This document shows positions 1-8,427 of a DNA stretch of 39,479 bases, in pieces; position 1 is the stretch's first letter; every line of letters starts with the position of its first letter. The position numbers were made by a program, and so were the translations under genes. Origin of the DNA: Planctomycetota bacterium (GTDB taxonomy: Bacteria; Planctomycetota; Phycisphaerae; UBA1845); assembly GCA_024276605.1 (NCBI GenBank), contig JAJRWX010000053.1, positions 1 to 39,479 on the forward strand, read 5' to 3'. The notes beneath the pieces are model-generated. The model was given only the letters and a program-made list of their open reading frames with translations. It was not told where the DNA came from and ran no database searches.

Positions 1-178
1 CTAGTGCTGTGTCACAGCTAAGAATTCGGGTGGCATGGGTAAGTCCCGATGTATCCCGACGTAAAGTCGGGATACATCGGGACTTACCCGTGTAGTTCCG
101 GAGGCCGACACGGGCAAAAAAAACGTTGCCCATGCCACCCTTGATGAACCCGAAAAATAAGCTGTGACACAGCACTAG
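1..178. repeat. Nested-palindrome, MITE-like element
   Basis: Three inverted repeats lie one inside another. The outer arms, 1-19 and 160-178, are a perfect 19-bp pair (CTAGTGCTGTGTCACAGCT and its complement). The middle arms, 28-39 and 129-140, read GGGTGGCATGGG / CCCATGCCACCC. The inner arms, 37-60 and 66-89, are a perfect 24-bp pair around a 5-nt loop. No coding sequence is inside. The middle part is the same family as 12773-12860, so one repeat may have inserted into another. The left flank is outside the window, so a target duplication cannot be checked. Confidence 0.85.
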
Positions 179-200
179 GCGTCCGCAGCGTATCTGGCAC

Positions 201-326
201 TGGGTGCCCTATGTCCTGTTTTTTGGACATGGGGGAGTCGATCATAAATCGGTCGATGATCATACGTTTAAGTCATCTACCGCTTCGATGATCGTCTCCC
301 CCACCTCGGAAACGAGATGGGCCACC
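201..326. repeat. Inverted pair of dispersed repeat (family B)
   Basis: Two copies of a short repeat face each other at 201-242 and 285-326. The left copy has a GTCC...GGACATGGGGGA hairpin followed by GTCGATCAT. The right copy is the complement, with TCTCCCCCAC followed by GATGGGCCACC. Related copies occur at 4527-4570, 14251-14297 and 31617-31668. The rest of 179-666 holds only short, composition-poor reading frames and I see no gene in it. Confidence 0.6.
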
Positions 327-666
327 ATTTACTATTGCGGCAACATCTATTCCGTTTTCAGATCTTGCGGTTGTTGGGGTTGGTGGGTAATGGGTATAGC
401 TGAACGCACGCAAACGACGACTTCCCCGACCCAGATGGGCCGATGAGAACGACGAGAGAGAGTTCGGGAATGTTAATGCTCGTTACCATCGATTCTTCAC
501 GACATCATATCCGCACTTGCCGCGTGGCGGACGAAGTGAAATATGTTAGAGGTAAAGCATTCTATCCCGCAAATCAAGCGTGATATGTGGCATTGGAGTC
601 GATTTTCTTGACAATCGTGGCGAAATGGAGTATAGGAAAACTCGAAAGACACGGGAGATTCCGGTT

Positions 667-1459
667 ATGGCTCGGTTTCCGAGCAATGAAGCGGAAGCGT
701 TCGCGTTGGCCCAGGCGATGATAACCGGGCTGGTCGCTAACGTGGCGGATTATCCCTCGCCTCCGGTCGGCGGGTGTCGCTGATCCATGAGTTGCGTCTT
801 TGAACCATGTGTGGTTCTGCCGTTCGGCACTGCTGACACTGGAGTGGCATGCGACACGATGTGGAGAAGTGTTGATGCGTCCCGAAGACATTCTTGAAAT
901 CCTACGATCCACGCCCTTTGAGCCGTTTCGAGTTTATCTGACGGATGGGGCAGTGTACGAGATTCGCCATCCCGACATGGCCATCGTTCAGAGGTCAAAG
1001 GTGATCGTGGCGGTCCCGGGTCCGGCGGAACCCGATGGGCCGGCAGAACGTACCGTAAATTGCGCATTGATTCACATTACGCGTACGGAACTGCTGAATG
1101 GCAAGAACGGACGCGGCTAGGCGCTTGTTTGAACAAGCTGATGAATTGGCGTCTAAGGCGAGGTCGTCGATCAGTATGATGGTGCATCAGGCGCGCACGC
1201 TCGAAGCCGTGTGTCAGGGCGATGGCTTGGTTTTCCTGGACTGGAAAGAGCCAGTGGACAACTGCAAAGCCGCTCTGCGGTCGGCAAGATCGAGCGCCGC
1301 GAGCGCCCCTCCAGCCCGTGGACGGATGCAGGCATGGCCATCGAGAGCGAAATCACGCTCTCGAATCAGGAGCGCGGCAAGGAATGGAAATACCGCGTCA
1401 TCGCCGTAAACAAAGCCGGTCAGGGCCACCCCAGCAACACCGTGATGGCCGTGCTGTGA
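667..1459 (+). pseudogene. Broken planctomycete protein with fibronectin-III-like C-terminus
   Basis: Two ends of one gene are visible but are not in one frame. The N-terminal piece (667-783, 38 codons, starting MARFPSNEAEAFALAQAM) has a good Shine-Dalgarno sequence, GGGAGA at 653-658. It stops after SPPVGGCR. The C-terminal piece runs in one frame to about 1260 (QARTLEAVCQGDGLVFLDW) and then in another to 1459 (KIERRERPSSPWTDAGMA, ending NTVMAVL), so there is an indel near 1260-1290. From memory, intact relatives of about 200 residues in planctomycetes have this start, a central helical part and this fibronectin-type-III-like end. Here the central part is missing and a separate small gene (875-1120) occupies the space. 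Confidence 0.7.
875..1120 (+). CDS. Small conserved planctomycete protein of unknown function
   Basis: An 81-residue protein starting MRPEDILEILRSTPFEPFRV. The ATG at 875 is chosen because GGAGAAG (863-869) sits 5 nt upstream; the frame is open further up to 800 but without a ribosome site. The pattern FEPFRVYLTDGAVYEIRHPD followed by an alternating hydrophobic strand and ALIHITRTEL matches a short family that I recall as common and multicopy in planctomycetes, with no known role. It lies inside the remains of another gene (667-1459) and its end overlaps the downstream fragment frame by some 20 bp, so it probably arrived by insertion or rearrangement. It has no signal peptide or membrane segment. 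An intact gene is likely; function unknown. Confidence 0.6.
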   Translation: MRPEDILEILRSTPFEPFRVYLTDGAVYEIRHPDMAIVQRSKVIVAVPGPAEPDGPAERTVNCALIHITRTELLNGKNGRG

Positions 1460-1499
1460 AATCGGAGAGTAACTACACAAGCGTTCGAAGGTGCGGGGA

Positions 1500-3326
1500 G
1501 TGAATCGAAGCAAGCCGACAATGTGCTTTGCGGTTGTGTTGACTGCCGTGGTTCCCGCTTGGGCATTGGGCACAACGTTCAACGTGCCGGGCGATTTCGC
1601 CACCATCCAAGCGTGCATCGACGCCGCCCAAGACGGCGATGAATGCGTTGTGGCACTGGGAACCTATCACGAGCTGATTGATTTTCTAGGCAAGGCGATC
1701 ACGCTTCGCAGTTCGGACGGTCCGGAGGTGACCATCATCGACGCCGGACCGGTCGCGGACCCCGGCAGGGGCAGACCCGTAGTCCGCTGCGATACCGGCG
1801 AAGGCCCGGACACTGTCCTTGAAGGTTTCACAATCACCGGCGGAACGGGAAATACGGTCGGCTTTGGGACGTCGGTTGGCGGCGGAGTTTTCAACAACGG
1901 TAGCAGCCCGACGGTAACAGGCTGCGTGTTCAGCGGGAACATGGCGGGCGGCGGCGGCGGAATGTTCAACAACAACGCCAGTCCGACGGTGACCGACTGC
2001 ATATTCACCGAAAACATGGCGATATCCAGCAACGGCGGCGGTATGTCGAATCTCGGTGGAAGCAGCCCGACGGTGACCAACTGTGTATTTATCGAAAACG
2101 CCGCAGCCTCCGGTGGTGGCGGGATGTACAACTTCAGCCTCAGCAACCCGACGGTCACCGACTGCACATTCAGCAGAAACTCGGGCGTCAACGGCGGTGG
2201 GATGTACAATCGTGTCTATAGCAGCCCGACGGTCACCGACTGCGCATTCAGCAACAACACGGCGCCGTCCGGAGACGGGGGCGGCATGGCCAACGAGCGT
2301 AGCAGCAACCCGACGGTCACCGACTGCACATTCAGCGGAAACTCGGGCTTCAACGGGGGTGGGATGTACAACCTCTTCAATAGCAATCCGACGGTAACCA
2401 ACTGCATGTTCAGCGACAACACGGCTGGTTCGTTGGGTGGTGGGATGCACAACTTTAGCCTCAGCAACCCAACGGTGATCAACTGTACATTCAAGAGAAA
2501 CTTGGCTACGGACTACGGCGGTGGGATGTATAACGTGGGAAGTGCCCCGACACTAGACAACTGCACGTTCAGCGAGAATTCGGCTATCGTCTCCGGTAGA
2601 GGGGGTGGGTTGTACAATATCAACAGTAGCCCTACCGTTACCGATTGCACGTTCAGCGGAAACTCGGCCAGTGGGTTCGATAGCAGGGGAGGCGGGATGT
2701 ACAACCAGAGAGGCAGTAGCCCCACGGTGACTAACTGCACCTTTTCTGGCAACACCGCTGGCAACGGCGGAGGGATGTTTAGTACAAACGACGAGGTTCC
2801 TGGGGGGGCCTCAACAACCCCTGCGCTAAAAAACTGCGTTTTCTGGGACAACGCTCCAGATTCGATTGTAGATACGTTCGGGGCAGTAACGACAGTCAGT
2901 TACAGCAATGTGCAAGGCATGTGGCCTGGTACCGGCAATATCGACACCGACCCGCTCTTTCTCGATCCAAACGGAGCCGATAACACCGTCGGCACAGAGG
3001 ATGACAACCTGCGTTTGTTGCCCGGCTCACCTTGTATTAACACCGGAGATTCTGCTTTGATTCCCGGACGAACCGCGACCGACCTTGATGGTCACGCGCG
3101 TGTGCTGTGCACGCGTGTTGACATGGGGGCGTACGAGTTTGGCATCGGGGATTTCAACTGCGATCAAATCGTTACGCTTACCGACTTCGCCGACTGGGAC
3201 GGTTGCATGACCGGACCAGACGTTCAATCGATTTCACCTAGTTGCGAAGCGTTCGATTTCGAATTCGACGGCGACGTGGACCTGATCGATTGGGCAGGGT
3301 TTCAGAATGCTTTCACCGAGCCATAG
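1500..3326 (+). CDS. Secreted right-handed beta-helix protein with dockerin-like C-terminus
   Basis: A protein of about 608 residues. The GTG at 1500 is preferred because GAAGG (1487-1491) lies 8 nt upstream; GTG 1491 and ATG 1521 are alternatives. The N-terminus looks like a signal peptide: basic residues, then CFAVVLTAVVPAWALG. Residues about 20-110 match the usual lead-in of planctomycete beta-helix proteins (FATIQACIDAAQDGD). Then come eleven repeats of about 25-30 residues of the form PTVTDCTFSGNSA...GGGMYN. These resemble parallel beta-helix and chlamydial Pmp repeats (FxxN plus GGG). The last ~60 residues (GDFNCDQIVTLTDFADWDGC, later FDGDVDLIDWAGF) are two Asp-rich, EF-hand-like segments typical of dockerin-like tails. 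It is probably exported and may bind surface polysaccharide or anchor to a partner. No catalytic site is evident. Confidence 0.88.
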   Translation: MNRSKPTMCFAVVLTAVVPAWALGTTFNVPGDFATIQACIDAAQDGDECVVALGTYHELIDFLGKAITLRSSDGPEVTIIDAGPVADPGRGRPVVRCDTGEGPDTVLEGFTITGGTGNTVGFGTSVGGGVFNNGSSPTVTGCVFSGNMAGGGGGMFNNNASPTVTDCIFTENMAISSNGGGMSNLGGSSPTVTNCVFIENAAASGGGGMYNFSLSNPTVTDCTFSRNSGVNGGGMYNRVYSSPTVTDCAFSNNTAPSGDGGGMANERSSNPTVTDCTFSGNSGFNGGGMYNLFNSNPTVTNCMFSDNTAGSLGGGMHNFSLSNPTVINCTFKRNLATDYGGGMYNVGSAPTLDNCTFSENSAIVSGRGGGLYNINSSPTVTDCTFSGNSASGFDSRGGGMYNQRGSSPTVTNCTFSGNTAGNGGGMFSTNDEVPGGASTTPALKNCVFWDNAPDSIVDTFGAVTTVSYSNVQGMWPGTGNIDTDPLFLDPNGADNTVGTEDDNLRLLPGSPCINTGDSALIPGRTATDLDGHARVLCTRVDMGAYEFGIGDFNCDQIVTLTDFADWDGCMTGPDVQSISPSCEAFDFEFDGDVDLIDWAGFQNAFTEP

Positions 3327-3411
3327 GTCTCGCAGTTATCAACGCCAAAGAGATTCTGCAATTCGTCTCGAAGTCTGAATACTGTGCAGAAAGAGCGGAC
3401 AACCTTTTCTC

Positions 3412-4077
3412 TTATAGTTCGTAAGTTGCGCTCCAGACGCGCGTCACGAACGTCAATACGTAACCGTGACATCGTACAAATGGGCGGCACCAGCAAGCTG
3501 GCTTTGCCGGGCTCGGGAAACCCGGCCTCACTAACCGGGCTAAGAGTGCGACCTCACCAGTCGCAACGATGCTACCAGCAAAAGCCGGATGCGTGGAGAA
3601 GCGCTTGTCGCGGATGCGTTCGAGCAACTCGTCGAAGTAGTCCGCCCCCAGCGTGCGCCCTTCCTTGAGTCGCTCGTCGTCCATCGTGAATCCCTTGACG
3701 ACATACTCGCTCAAGCGCTCGGTCGCCCATCGCCGGAACTGCGTACCCCGGTGGGAGCGAACCCGATAGCCGACCGCGATCACCATGTCGAGGTTGTAGT
3801 GCTTCAGGCGGCGCTGCACCTGCCTGGTCCCCTCGGATCGAACTTGTAAGTAATCCTTACAAGATGCCTCCGCCTCAAGCTCGCCGTCCTCGTAGATGCT
3901 TTTCACATGGATGGTTACGTTCTGAGGCGTCGTCTGGAACAGCTCCGCCATCGCCGCCTGCGTCAGCCAAACCGTTTCGCCCTCAAGGCGCACGGACAGC
4001 CGGGTCGTACCGTCCTCCGTCTGGTACAGGATGATATCGGAGGCTGACGGCTCGTCGTTGGGTCGATTCTTCGTCAT
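3412..4077 (-). pseudogene. Truncated RhuM-family protein
   Basis: Residues 1-158 match the N-terminal half of RhuM (virulence RhuM) proteins: ILYQTEDGTTRLSVRLEGE, then VWLTQAAMAELFQTTPQNV, YNLDMVIAVGYRVRSHRGTQ and DYFDELLERIRD. RhuM proteins are usually about 330-350 residues. Here the similarity stops at about base 3603, and the frame then runs through unrelated sequence that includes a GCCGGG/CCCGGC hairpin (3506-3511 / 3521-3526) before a stop. The C-terminal half, which should carry the YDP and FFATVQNK region, is missing. I read it as a gene cut by a repeat insertion or deletion. RhuM is often carried on mobile islands and its biochemical role is not established. The start at 4077 gives the normal family N-terminus. 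Confidence 0.75.
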
Positions 4078-4526
4078 CGCCTTGCCTCCATATCAATCAC
4101 GCCCATTTGCGTCGGCGATCCTCATCAGCCGTCGGGTAGAAAACGTGCGCCTTCCCGAACACCAGATCGAAGCTCTGGCAGCGATCCGGGGGCTTGTGCA
4201 GCAGATAACCCAGATCGGTGGCGGGCGTGCGGGTTGTCGAAATCGTCAGCAGCATGAATCACCATCATACGCCGAAACGTCGTTCAGCTCGTTCGGTCCG
4301 GGACATACAGTCGATTATCGCAGCGCATAGCGTGCTTGCAACTCGGAGTAGTGGGAATGCGATTAGTGCGCTGAGACCGCGTATTTGTGGTCGCTACGGG
4401 CATTCACGCTATTGGCCGGACTTCGACTCTGATCAAACTCTCACCCGGTTACTGACCACATCCATCTTGTCAGTCAAATCCGAGCGGTCATCCATGCTAT
4501 ATCAGTCGGAGCGGCTATATGGATGT

Positions 4527-4570
4527 CATCATCGTGTCCCCCACGTCTGAAGACATGGGCCACCAACCCA
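4527..4570 (-). repeat. Dispersed repeat, family B
   Basis: On the plus strand it reads ATCATCGTGTCCCCCACG, then TCTGAAGACATGGGCCACC. It is the reverse complement of the copies at 201-242 and 14251-14297, with a small hairpin between the two halves. Confidence 0.6.
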
Positions 4571-4681
4571 CCACACACCTTCCCTACATTGCTATCGTAT
4601 AGAATGCGGGGGCTACATAGTAGAGGCATGTCAACCTTCCGCCTTTAGGCGAAAGAACGACGGGTGCAAGACAAAGTTGGC

Positions 4682-4848
4682 GGGTGGATGGCATGGACAA
4701 ACGCCGCACAATCGGGTTGTCGAATGCCCAATGGATGCTACGCGCGGCGTTTGCCCGTGCAGGGGCAACCGAGGAAAAGCACGGGCAAGCGTCGCCCCTA
4801 CGCATTTATCATCCGATCCCTTCAACGCGACGCTTGTCCATGCCACCC
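4682..4848. repeat. Dispersed palindromic repeat, family A
   Basis: The arms are GGGTGG (4682-4687) plus CATGGACAA (4692-4700) on the left and TTGTCCATGCCACCC inside 4827-4848 on the right. The right half (4767-4848) recurs at 8321-8402 with few differences. The end motif GGGTGGCATGG links it to 28-140 and 12773-12860. Confidence 0.7.
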
Positions 4849-5060
4849 AACTCAAGCCCGCCTAAACTGTCTTGCACCCAAGAACGACATGCCCTACGGC
4901 TGAACGTATCAGTAAAAAAACAAAGCAAGAAGCAGCAAATCGCCCCAAACGGCAGCGACACAAGTCCGACGGGCCAAGAATGCTGGATAACTACTGTTAG
5001 CTTCATCCTATGTTTTTTCGCTTTTACGCTCTGTATGTAGAGGATCGAAGTGCGTTTCAA

Positions 5061-5096
5061 CATGCCCGCGCCTAGGGGCTTGGGCATGCCACCCTT
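5061..5096. repeat. Partial family-A repeat hairpin
   Basis: CATGCCC (5061-5067) pairs with GGGCATG (5082-5088), followed by the family end CCACCC. Confidence 0.45.
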
Positions 5097-5108
5097 CTAA
5101 AAAGAAAA

Positions 5109-5139
5109 CCCGGACACCTTAACAGCGTCCGGGCTTTTT
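5109..5139 (-). terminator. Intrinsic terminator downstream of the OmpA-type gene
   Basis: A perfect 7-bp stem, CCCGGAC (5109-5115) with GTCCGGG (5127-5133), closes an 11-nt loop. It is flanked by T5 on the plus strand and, read on the minus strand, by TTTTCTTTTT. It lies about 60 bp past the stop of the minus-strand gene at 5201 and could work in both directions. Confidence 0.75.
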
Positions 5140-5200
5140 GTAGTTGTTTTGTGCGTTCATCAGCGCGACCACAATCAGGGTCGTCGATAAAAGATCAGCA

Positions 5201-6073
5201 CTAATTGGCTAACTTGGCAAAAGCCAAACCTGTGCCATTCACATGCCAGCTATTTTCCGCTACGCCCGGTACGATGGAACCTCGGGGAATGAGATATATT
5301 TCCACACGGCGGTTTCGGCTACGATCCTGTGCACTTTTCCCTTTGGCTACGGGTCTAAACTCGCCACAACCCATCACGCCAATGCGCGCAGGGTTGTAGC
5401 CGTTTTTGCGGAGAATGTTAGCTACGGAAATTGCGCGATGGGATGATAAATGCCAGTTGGTCGGATGCTTGGCCTTGGTCGAGGCTCGAGCGATAGGCTG
5501 ATCATCCGTATGTCCTGCGACGACAACTTCAAAATCGTTGGCGGCTGCAGATTTGATAATCTCGGTAAAACTTTTTAGTGAAGCCATTGAGTCTTTTCTT
5601 ACCACATCGCTACCCAACGCAAAGAGAAGATCAGATTTCCAGCGAACGTTACCTTTGGCCGCGTTATAGGCTACCGCGCTGGGGTTTTCTTCCGCGAAGC
5701 GCTTCAAGGCTTCATCCAATGGCTGGGGTAAACGCGGGCCGACCACGGTGATGTCACCCATGTGGTTACCCATTTTTTCCAGTTCCGTTTGAGCCAAGCG
5801 GCGCATGTCATCGAGAAGTTCATTCTCACCGCGCAAGTTGGTGATGAGTTCATCTTTAGTTCTCAACTCACGCTCAAGCGAGGCGATGCGCGAACGCACC
5901 GCATCTTCATTATTGCGTAGATCGAACATCTCCTGTACGAGCTGTTCTTTCTCGGCACGCAATGTACGATTTTGACGTTGCGCAACTCGGTAATCACCGA
6001 TCGATGCGCAACCACTTAACCCCACGACCATTCCACCCATTATCACCAAGCTCATCATCCATCCGCTGCGCAT
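5201..6073 (-). CDS. OmpA-family peptidoglycan-binding lipoprotein
   Basis: A 290-residue protein. The ATG at 6073 is chosen because AGGAGG lies 6 nt upstream (complement of 6080-6085); a GTG at 6094 is less likely. Residues 1-22 form a lipoprotein signal with lipobox LSGC (Cys22). Residues about 30-95 are a heptad-like coiled coil (LRAEKEQLVQEMFDLRN). Residues about 150-270 are an OmpA/MotB C-terminal domain with GHTDDQPI, WHLSSHRAISVANIL and DRSRNRRVEIYL, the usual diaminopimelate-contacting signature. It should be lipid-anchored and hold the envelope to peptidoglycan. A terminator follows at 5109-5139. Upstream is a ~95-bp sequence shared with the nuo cluster (6101-6195). It could be a Pal-like or MotB-like protein; there is no TM helix typical of MotB. 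Confidence 0.9.
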   Translation of the reverse strand: MRSGWMMSLVIMGGMVVGLSGCASIGDYRVAQRQNRTLRAEKEQLVQEMFDLRNNEDAVRSRIASLERELRTKDELITNLRGENELLDDMRRLAQTELEKMGNHMGDITVVGPRLPQPLDEALKRFAEENPSAVAYNAAKGNVRWKSDLLFALGSDVVRKDSMASLKSFTEIIKSAAANDFEVVVAGHTDDQPIARASTKAKHPTNWHLSSHRAISVANILRKNGYNPARIGVMGCGEFRPVAKGKSAQDRSRNRRVEIYLIPRGSIVPGVAENSWHVNGTGLAFAKLAN

Positions 6074-6100
6074 GTTGTGCCTCCTATGCTTCACCTAGAA

Positions 6101-6195
6101 CAATTTCAATCCGTGTGCAGCGTCGAAACGTCAATAAACTACGGAAGCAACATACTTCCGGACACCACAGCTAAAAATAGAGTTTGCTCTAGCAG
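6101..6195 (-). promoter_or_regulatory. Putative promoter/leader shared with the nuo operon
   Basis: Read on the minus strand it contains a CGGAAG...CTTCCG hairpin (6142-6147 / 6155-6160), then TTGACG (6129-6134), a 17-nt spacer and GATTGA (6106-6111), ending 33 nt before the OmpA-type start. The same order and much of the same sequence occurs at 27882-27978 upstream of nuoI. A TAGAG-caaa-CTCTA hairpin followed by TTTTT (minus strand, 6191-6173) may terminate transcription arriving from the HTH gene. The promoter reading is inference: the -35 is close to consensus, the -10 is not. Confidence 0.45.
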
Positions 6196-6441
6196 ACCCT
6201 TATCAAATGTTCGACCGTGCAAGGCATCATCCGCGCGTTGCACCCTCGCTATGTGCGCCAATACCTTGTCATCATACCACTGCTGTCACCGCTCCTTGGC
6301 GACCTATGACAGTATCTCTACCGTGTGTGCTACTCATTTACAACTAATCAACAAACTAATGCACTGTCGCCGTTGAATCGAAGTGTGTCCTGCATCCCGA
6401 GATAAAATGGAACCTACACACGGGCTGCCAAAAATCATCAC

Positions 6442-6470
6442 GGGTAAGCTATTGCTTACCCATGCCACCC
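6442..6470. repeat. Partial family-A repeat
   Basis: GGGTAAGC (6442-6449) pairs with GCTTACCC (6454-6461) over a 4-nt loop, followed by ATGCCACCC. This is one half of the family-A element seen at 28-140. I see no gene in the rest of 6074-6611. Confidence 0.5.
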
Positions 6471-6611
6471 ATCAAATGACCAACGACTATGCACTAGTAT
6501 AATGTAACGCATACCGCACCTATAGCCAATCAATTTTACCACGATCTTGTCATATAGAGGGAAAAAATAAGCGTACGAACCCAAGTGGAAACTGTGAGTT
6601 TCCTGTCAGAT

Positions 6612-7559
6612 TCAACTATTCTTTCGTTTACTCACGAGAAATGTGATCCCGGCTGCGGCGATTCCGATACCAAGCGATGCGCCGGCGAAGATCATCAAGT
6701 TGTCAAAAACGGTCTGTAGCAAAGAAGGGACAACGCCACGGGCTAACCCCGCACCTGCAAGACCGGCTAGTAGCATAACGACTACAGAAACGATCATCGC
6801 AGCCGTCAAACCAGAAGAAAGTGGATCACTGGTGTACACCACTTCACGGACCACCGTACCCTTGGAAGCTGACGGGGCTTGCTCTTCCTCCGCTAGCTCA
6901 AATACTTCATCGTCGCCCTCTTCCAGGCGCTCTTCCATGCCGGCTTTGGTGTCCTCGCTCGGATCCGCACCCGCTCGATCATCTTCACCGGTATAAATTT
7001 CATCGAGTAATTCCGCCCCTAGCGAGGTGTCGTCACTTTCGCGGGTAAGTTCCATAATGCCGGACCCACTACCGCTACCGTCCATACCCAACCCGCCAAT
7101 ATCACTTACAGCTGTTTGGGCTAAGGGGTCCACCATTTCATCGAGATCGTCATCGTCGAATATATTGACTCCGGCTGAAGGAACCACCGTATCGCCTTTA
7201 GCGCCTGACCCACTTTTGGCAGCTGCGCTAGTGCCACCGGATGTGCCGCTCAGGTCTGTATCCGCCAAGCCCAATATATCGCCGCTATCGGAAGCGCTCA
7301 TGAGATCGATGCCGGAATCTTCCACAGGTTCGAGCACTAACTCGCCGCTGGCAGATCCGCTAAAAGAGCCTGAAGAAGAATCGCCACTGCTAATACCTAA
7401 CGTGACGGCAAGATCGTCCACATCCTGGACCTTATAATTGGTCTTATCGCCGTCTCGGAATTCTCTGAGTGAACCGTCGCGTACAAAGCCCTTCAATTCA
7501 TCCTCAGTTTTGCCTAATTTCTCTGCGGCTTCCTTCGAAGTATAAAAATTATTAGCCAT
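6612..7559 (-). CDS. HTH-domain protein with acidic linker and two C-terminal membrane helices
   Basis: A 315-residue protein in three parts. Residues 1-55 resemble an excisionase/MerR-type helix-turn-helix (FYTSKEAAEKLGKTEDELKG, then SLREFRDGDKTNYKVQD). Residues about 56-245 are low-complexity, rich in Ser, Gly, Asp and Glu, and probably disordered. Residues about 250-273 and 288-310 are hydrophobic helices, followed by the basic end SKRKNS. I recall similar proteins in planctomycetes, of unknown role. The layout suggests a membrane-held protein with a cytoplasmic N-terminal HTH that binds DNA or, as in some related folds, another protein. The ATG at 7559 gives the normal HTH start but has no clear ribosome site. 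The gene 7605-8063 ends 45 bp upstream on the same strand, so the two may be co-transcribed. Confidence 0.85.
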   Translation of the reverse strand: MANNFYTSKEAAEKLGKTEDELKGFVRDGSLREFRDGDKTNYKVQDVDDLAVTLGISSGDSSSGSFSGSASGELVLEPVEDSGIDLMSASDSGDILGLADTDLSGTSGGTSAAAKSGSGAKGDTVVPSAGVNIFDDDDLDEMVDPLAQTAVSDIGGLGMDGSGSGSGIMELTRESDDTSLGAELLDEIYTGEDDRAGADPSEDTKAGMEERLEEGDDEVFELAEEEQAPSASKGTVVREVVYTSDPLSSGLTAAMIVSVVVMLLAGLAGAGLARGVVPSLLQTVFDNLMIFAGASLGIGIAAAGITFLVSKRKNS

Positions 7560-7604
7560 TGAATACTGACCCCAAACAAGCGGCGACTCGCCGCGTATCT
7601 CGAT

Positions 7605-8063
7605 CTACGGCAGCTGACTCTCGCTGCTCTGAAGCCGATACTTACGCTGTTCTTCAATCATCTGCTCGACAATCTCAGGTGGCAAGTCGCAAATATTGTG
7701 GTTCTCCAAATACCGATCATATCGCCAGGTGCGTGAGGCAGCCAGCCGCATACAACCTTTTTGTGGCAGATACTCATACGTCCAGATGGTCATCGCGTCG
7801 ACATCCACCATATACACACCGTAGGTTGATTTCGACAACTGCCCGGAAAAAGCAAAGACCCCGCGTGCGCCACCACTCGTGGTAGGCTGGGCAAAGGCCA
7901 TGTTGTCCAGACGCATCCCACTCGGAGAGAACAACTGGGCGACAACCGCTATGGCGATGATACTCAATGCGGTGGCTATTACCCAATACACCGGATGCGG
8001 CGACTTCCGCACCCAGGGCGTTGGTGTTGGACAGTTCGTTTCTATTGGCAATGGTTGGTCCAT
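7605..8063 (-). CDS. Conserved planctomycete protein with one membrane helix
   Basis: A 152-residue protein starting MDQPLPIETNCPTPTPWV. The start at 8063 is chosen because sequence further upstream, though open to 8342, is low-quality and runs into a repeat. Residues about 24-44 form one TM helix (VYWVIATALSIIAIAVVAQL). The exported part contains SGGARGVFAFSGQLSKSTYG, then VYMVDVDAMTIWTYEY and RLAASRTWRYDRYLENHN, a block I recall from small planctomycete proteins with an AQ(P/T)T..GG.RGVFAF signature. It ends in a charged helix (PEIVEQMIEEQRKYRL). No enzyme motif is seen. It may be co-transcribed with the HTH/membrane protein downstream. Function unknown. Confidence 0.7.
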   Translation of the reverse strand: MDQPLPIETNCPTPTPWVRKSPHPVYWVIATALSIIAIAVVAQLFSPSGMRLDNMAFAQPTTSGGARGVFAFSGQLSKSTYGVYMVDVDAMTIWTYEYLPQKGCMRLAASRTWRYDRYLENHNICDLPPEIVEQMIEEQRKYRLQSSESQLP

Positions 8064-8320
8064 TCCGCTATTCCAAAGGCAACCCCATCTACGTCTTGGC
8101 CTATCTCCGTTGATCCATTTAGTCAGCAGGCCAAGCCTTTCCCCTGTGAGATTATAGCAGACCTGCCCAGCGTTACAAGATTTATCATCCGAACTTAAAT
8201 ATAGAGTATGGTCAGGGATTTTGGCATCGGAAGGATGAAGCAGGCGTATCCTGCCTTTCTGCCAATGCCACAACATACACAAACCGAACGACGCCAATGA
8301 ATAGCCATTCCCCCCATCAC

Positions 8321-8402
8321 AACCAAGGAAAAGCACGGGCAAACGTCGCCCCTACGCCTCTTTTCATCCGTGATTACTTCAGCGCGACGCTTGTCCACGC
8401 CT
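8321..8402. repeat. Second copy of the family-A right half
   Basis: The sequence AACC(A/G)AGGAAAAGCACGGG, then CAA(A/G)CGTCGCCCCTACGC, and the end GCGACGCTTGTCCA(C/T)GCC match 4767-4848. It lies in the 364-bp gap between 8064 and 8427, which holds no gene I can support. Confidence 0.65.
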
Positions 8403-8427
8403 CTCATCAAATGATAGCGACTATACA

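Larger units (their letters stand above)
4078..5200. other. Gene-poor, repeat-rich stretch
   Basis: I see no credible gene in this 1.1 kb. The open frames overlap palindromic repeats and lack codon bias or recognisable motifs. It holds one family-B repeat (4527-4570), one family-A element (4682-4848), a partial family-A hairpin (5061-5096) and a terminator (5109-5139). Confidence 0.7.

Noticed and set aside
204-446. 80-codon plus-strand frame
   Set aside because: It runs across inverted repeats, has unusual composition and no recognisable motif.
1667-2494. Long minus-strand frames opposite the beta-helix gene
   Set aside because: They mirror the repeated codons of the plus-strand protein (runs such as SVTVGLL and MYIPPP), have no start signals and no family resemblance.
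1900-2800. Regular repeats that could be mistaken for a CRISPR array
   Set aside because: Unit length varies, units are degenerate and in frame, and they encode beta-helix repeats.
4584-5087. Several overlapping short frames on both strands
   Set aside because: They overlap palindromic repeats, and the translated text (for example MDKRRT, CPCH) is repeat sequence rather than protein.
8064-8342. N-terminal extension of the gene at 7605-8063
   Set aside because: The extra residues lack family similarity and run into a repeat; the start at 8063 gives a tidy one-TM protein.
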